NCBI GenBank assembly: GCA_003498085.1
Contig: DNCM01000143.1
Span: 1-7,121 of the forward strand
Direction of reading: 5' to 3'
From: a bacterium
GTDB taxonomy: Bacteria; UBA9089; UBA9088
DNA length: 7,121 nt
Shown: piece by piece, positions 5,469-7,121 of the stretch
Layout: every line of letters begins with the position of its first letter
Numbering within the stretch: the first letter of the stretch is position 1
Position numbers and translations under genes: made by a program
Notes under the pieces: model-generated
Told to the model about the DNA's origin: nothing
Database searches by the model: none
What the model saw: the letters and a program-made list of their open reading frames with translations, nothing else

Positions 5469-7054
5469 GTCCTTATAAGCTGGGCAACCAAACTAGGCCT
5501 TCTTTCTGCGGTTTCTAACGCCTCTAATTCTTCGGGAGATAATGCTATTCCTTCTGTAGCAAACCGGGCAGCAAGTGGAGAAACCTCTTCTTTTCTTTCA
5601 GGTATCAATATTTCAGGTTTCATCTCCTTCCTCGTTAACATTCTTAATAGAGAAAATAAAATTGCAATAATTATAAAAAGAAAAATAAACCCTGCAACTC
5701 CAGCTCCTGCCATCATCATTGTTCTCCTTCGCAATCCCTCCTTTTCTCTTTTTTGCTCAAGCCATTCTTGGGTTCTATCAAACTGAACATTTTCAACATT
5801 AACAATATATTCCCTTTCAATATACTCTTTTCCCTCCTCGGCACCGATAGCAGCCCAAACAAGGTTTTTAAATTTTTCCATCTCATCAATGGTTCTTGGA
5901 TGATATATAGGAACACCTTTTTTATCCCTTCTTATCCCCCCTTTTTCATCTAGTTCATATACTCCATCTACAAGAACTGCCACGGAGACCTTAGAGATGT
6001 CTGGTGCTTTTACAATAGTTGTTTCCTCTTTGTCAACATAGTAATTTACCCTTTGTTCCTTTTTGTCATACTCAACAGGACCAGGTGTTTTTACAACCTC
6101 TTTATATCCTGGGATTTGTGTTTCAATACCTGGAACACCTTCTGGTTTCACGCCCTCTCCTTTAAATTTTTCCTCTATCTTTTCTTCGCTTATCTTTAGT
6201 TGTTCAAAACCTGGAACCGTATATTTTTCAAGTCTTGTCTCCTGCCTATCAAAAAGCATTTCATACTTTACTATTACTTCAATCTTATCATGACCTATTA
6301 CCCTTCCGAGTTTTTCCCTTATTCTTCTTTCAAGTTTTTTCCTTTCGTCTTCTTGTAAAGCAAGCTGTTTTAATGCCAGTGTATCTTCCCTCTCACTAAC
6401 CATGTCCTCAGAAAGAATCCTTCCTCTATTATCAATTACTGTAACATTGTTTGGAAAAAGCCCTTCAACTGCAAATGAGACAAGATTTATTATTCCTTGA
6501 ACCTGCTCCTTATCGATCTTTGCGTAGGGCTTAAGTCTTATCTTTATTGAGCAAGTTACTGGTTTTTCTTTCTCAATAAAAAGCTCTTTCTGTGGAAGTA
6601 CCAAAAGAACCCTCACATCCTCTATGCCTTCGATTGTTTTTATAGTCCTTTCGAGCTCACCTTGCAATGCCCTAAGATAGTTTATCCTTCTCTCATAATC
6701 CGTCATTGTAAGCTTTGTTGTGTCGAATAGCTCCCACCCCTTTATTCCACCCGTTGGTGCTAATTTTTCTCCCGCAAGTTTAAGCCTTAACCTATCACGG
6801 TCGGCTTTTGGAACCCTAATTGTTGTTCCGTCAAGTTTATACGGCTGTTTATCGTCCTCAAATTTACTTGTTATCCTTCCTGCTTCCTCGGGTGAGATGT
6901 TTGTATATAAATCCGCATATTCCACCTTTGTTAAATAAAAAACGAGGGCAAAAAGAATGATAAGGGAAAGTATTCCACCACCTATAATTGTAATTCTCTG
7001 TGCGCTTGTCCACCCTAGCCACAGGGCTCTTATCTGCTCAAAAAACCTTCCCAT
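5450..7054 (-). CDS. fliF: Flagellar MS-ring protein FliF
   Basis: This complete 534-residue protein has the standard FliF layout. A first membrane helix lies at about 21-42 (ITIIGGGILSLIILFALVFYL). The periplasmic ring-building motifs shared with YscJ/SctJ follow, including YADLYTNISPEEA (46-58) and the segment DTTKLTMTDYERRINYLRALQGELERTI (111-138), which is strongly conserved in the family. The VRVLLVLP stretch is at 147-154. The variable loop with GVPGIETQIPGY is at 306-317, followed by EQRVNYYVDKEET. A second membrane helix lies at about 446-470. The cytoplasmic tail (about 471-534) ends in RRPSLVAQLIRTWLGEE, the FliG-binding helix. FliF assembles the MS ring on which rotor and export gate are built. 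ATG 7054 is the only sensible start, but it has no Shine-Dalgarno, and a promoter lies immediately upstream. The stop overlaps the next small gene. Confidence 0.97.
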   Translation of the reverse strand: MGRFFEQIRALWLGWTSAQRITIIGGGILSLIILFALVFYLTKVEYADLYTNISPEEAGRITSKFEDDKQPYKLDGTTIRVPKADRDRLRLKLAGEKLAPTGGIKGWELFDTTKLTMTDYERRINYLRALQGELERTIKTIEGIEDVRVLLVLPQKELFIEKEKPVTCSIKIRLKPYAKIDKEQVQGIINLVSFAVEGLFPNNVTVIDNRGRILSEDMVSEREDTLALKQLALQEDERKKLERRIREKLGRVIGHDKIEVIVKYEMLFDRQETRLEKYTVPGFEQLKISEEKIEEKFKGEGVKPEGVPGIETQIPGYKEVVKTPGPVEYDKKEQRVNYYVDKEETTIVKAPDISKVSVAVLVDGVYELDEKGGIRRDKKGVPIYHPRTIDEMEKFKNLVWAAIGAEEGKEYIEREYIVNVENVQFDRTQEWLEQKREKEGLRRRTMMMAGAGVAGFIFLFIIIAILFSLLRMLTRKEMKPEILIPERKEEVSPLAARFATEGIALSPEELEALETAERRPSLVAQLIRTWLGEE

Positions 7055-7066
7055 TTTTTATATTTC

Positions 7067-7095
7067 ATTCTATAAATGATTTATAATAAAGTCAA
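7067..7095 (-). promoter_or_regulatory. Sigma70-type promoter for fliF and the downstream operon
   Basis: The minus strand shows a -35 box TTGACT (7090-7095, 5 of 6 consensus bases) and a -10 box TAGAAT (7067-7072, 5 of 6) separated by exactly 17 bp of AT-rich spacer. Initiation about 7 nt beyond the -10 box would fall near 7060, leaving a leader of about 6 nt before the fliF ATG. I see no sigma54 (GG-N10-GC) or sigma28 (TAAA-N15-GCCGATAA) elements. AT-rich DNA produces such matches by chance, but two 5/6 boxes at ideal spacing directly before the first gene are hard to dismiss. Confidence 0.65.
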
Positions 7096-7121
7096 GATAA
7101 TTCTTTGAAACTTACCCATAT
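7096..7121 (-). other. Upstream edge, no gene identifiable
   Basis: These 26 nt plus the promoter have stops in all three minus-strand frames before fliF (for example TGA at 7092-7094 and TAA at 7083-7085). The tail of an upstream gene could end here, but nothing resembles the usual end of FliE, the common fliF neighbour. Confidence 0.4.

Noticed and set aside
5716..5916. Second minus-strand frame of 66 codons inside fliF
   Set aside because: It is out of frame within conserved FliF coding, has no ribosome site, and resembles no protein.
7030..7068. Twelve-codon frame (MKYKKWEGFLSR) overlapping the fliF start
   Set aside because: Its ATG lies inside the proposed -10 box, so it would not be on the transcript, and it has no ribosome site.

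Overview
The window is one tightly packed flagellar gene cluster, read entirely on the minus strand from right to left: fliF, a small FliG-N-like gene, fliG, fliH, fliI, fliJ, a MotE/YlxF-like gene, and the start of a probable fliK that runs off the left edge. The order matches the conserved bacterial fliF-fliG-fliH-fliI-fliJ-ylxF-fliK block. The DNA is AT-rich. The proteins look bacterial and rich in Lys, Glu and Ile, but nothing here fixes the phylum. I would not go beyond an AT-rich flagellated bacterium, possibly of a poorly sampled lineage.

Layout, in order of transcription: positions 7055-7121 hold a good sigma70-type promoter (TTGACT, 17 bp, TAGAAT) so close to fliF that the leader would be only about 6 nt, with no Shine-Dalgarno sequence. 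FliF (MS ring) follows at 5450-7054. A 67-codon gene at 5265-5468 overlaps both fliF and fliG and encodes only a FliG N-domain-like segment. Then come fliG (4262-5275, switch and torque ring), fliH (3455-4240, TTG start, ATPase regulator), fliI (2179-3486, export ATPase), fliJ (1700-2155, export stalk and chaperone escort), a membrane-anchored MotE/YlxF-like protein (1125-1703), and a 361-codon open fragment (1-1083) with degenerate tandem repeats.

The genes work together as follows. FliF forms the membrane ring. FliG sits on its cytoplasmic tail and carries the charged torque helix. FliH, FliI and FliJ form the export ATPase complex under the ring. The last gene is placed where the hook-length ruler FliK is normally encoded. 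Most junctions overlap or are separated by no more than 41 nt, so the genes are very likely co-transcribed and partly translationally coupled.

The point most worth attention is the extra FliG-N-like mini-gene between fliF and fliG. The tandem repeats in the probable hook-length ruler and the near-leaderless fliF promoter come next. I see no mobile element, CRISPR array, tRNA, rRNA or convincing terminator, and no gene-free stretch longer than about 70 nt.
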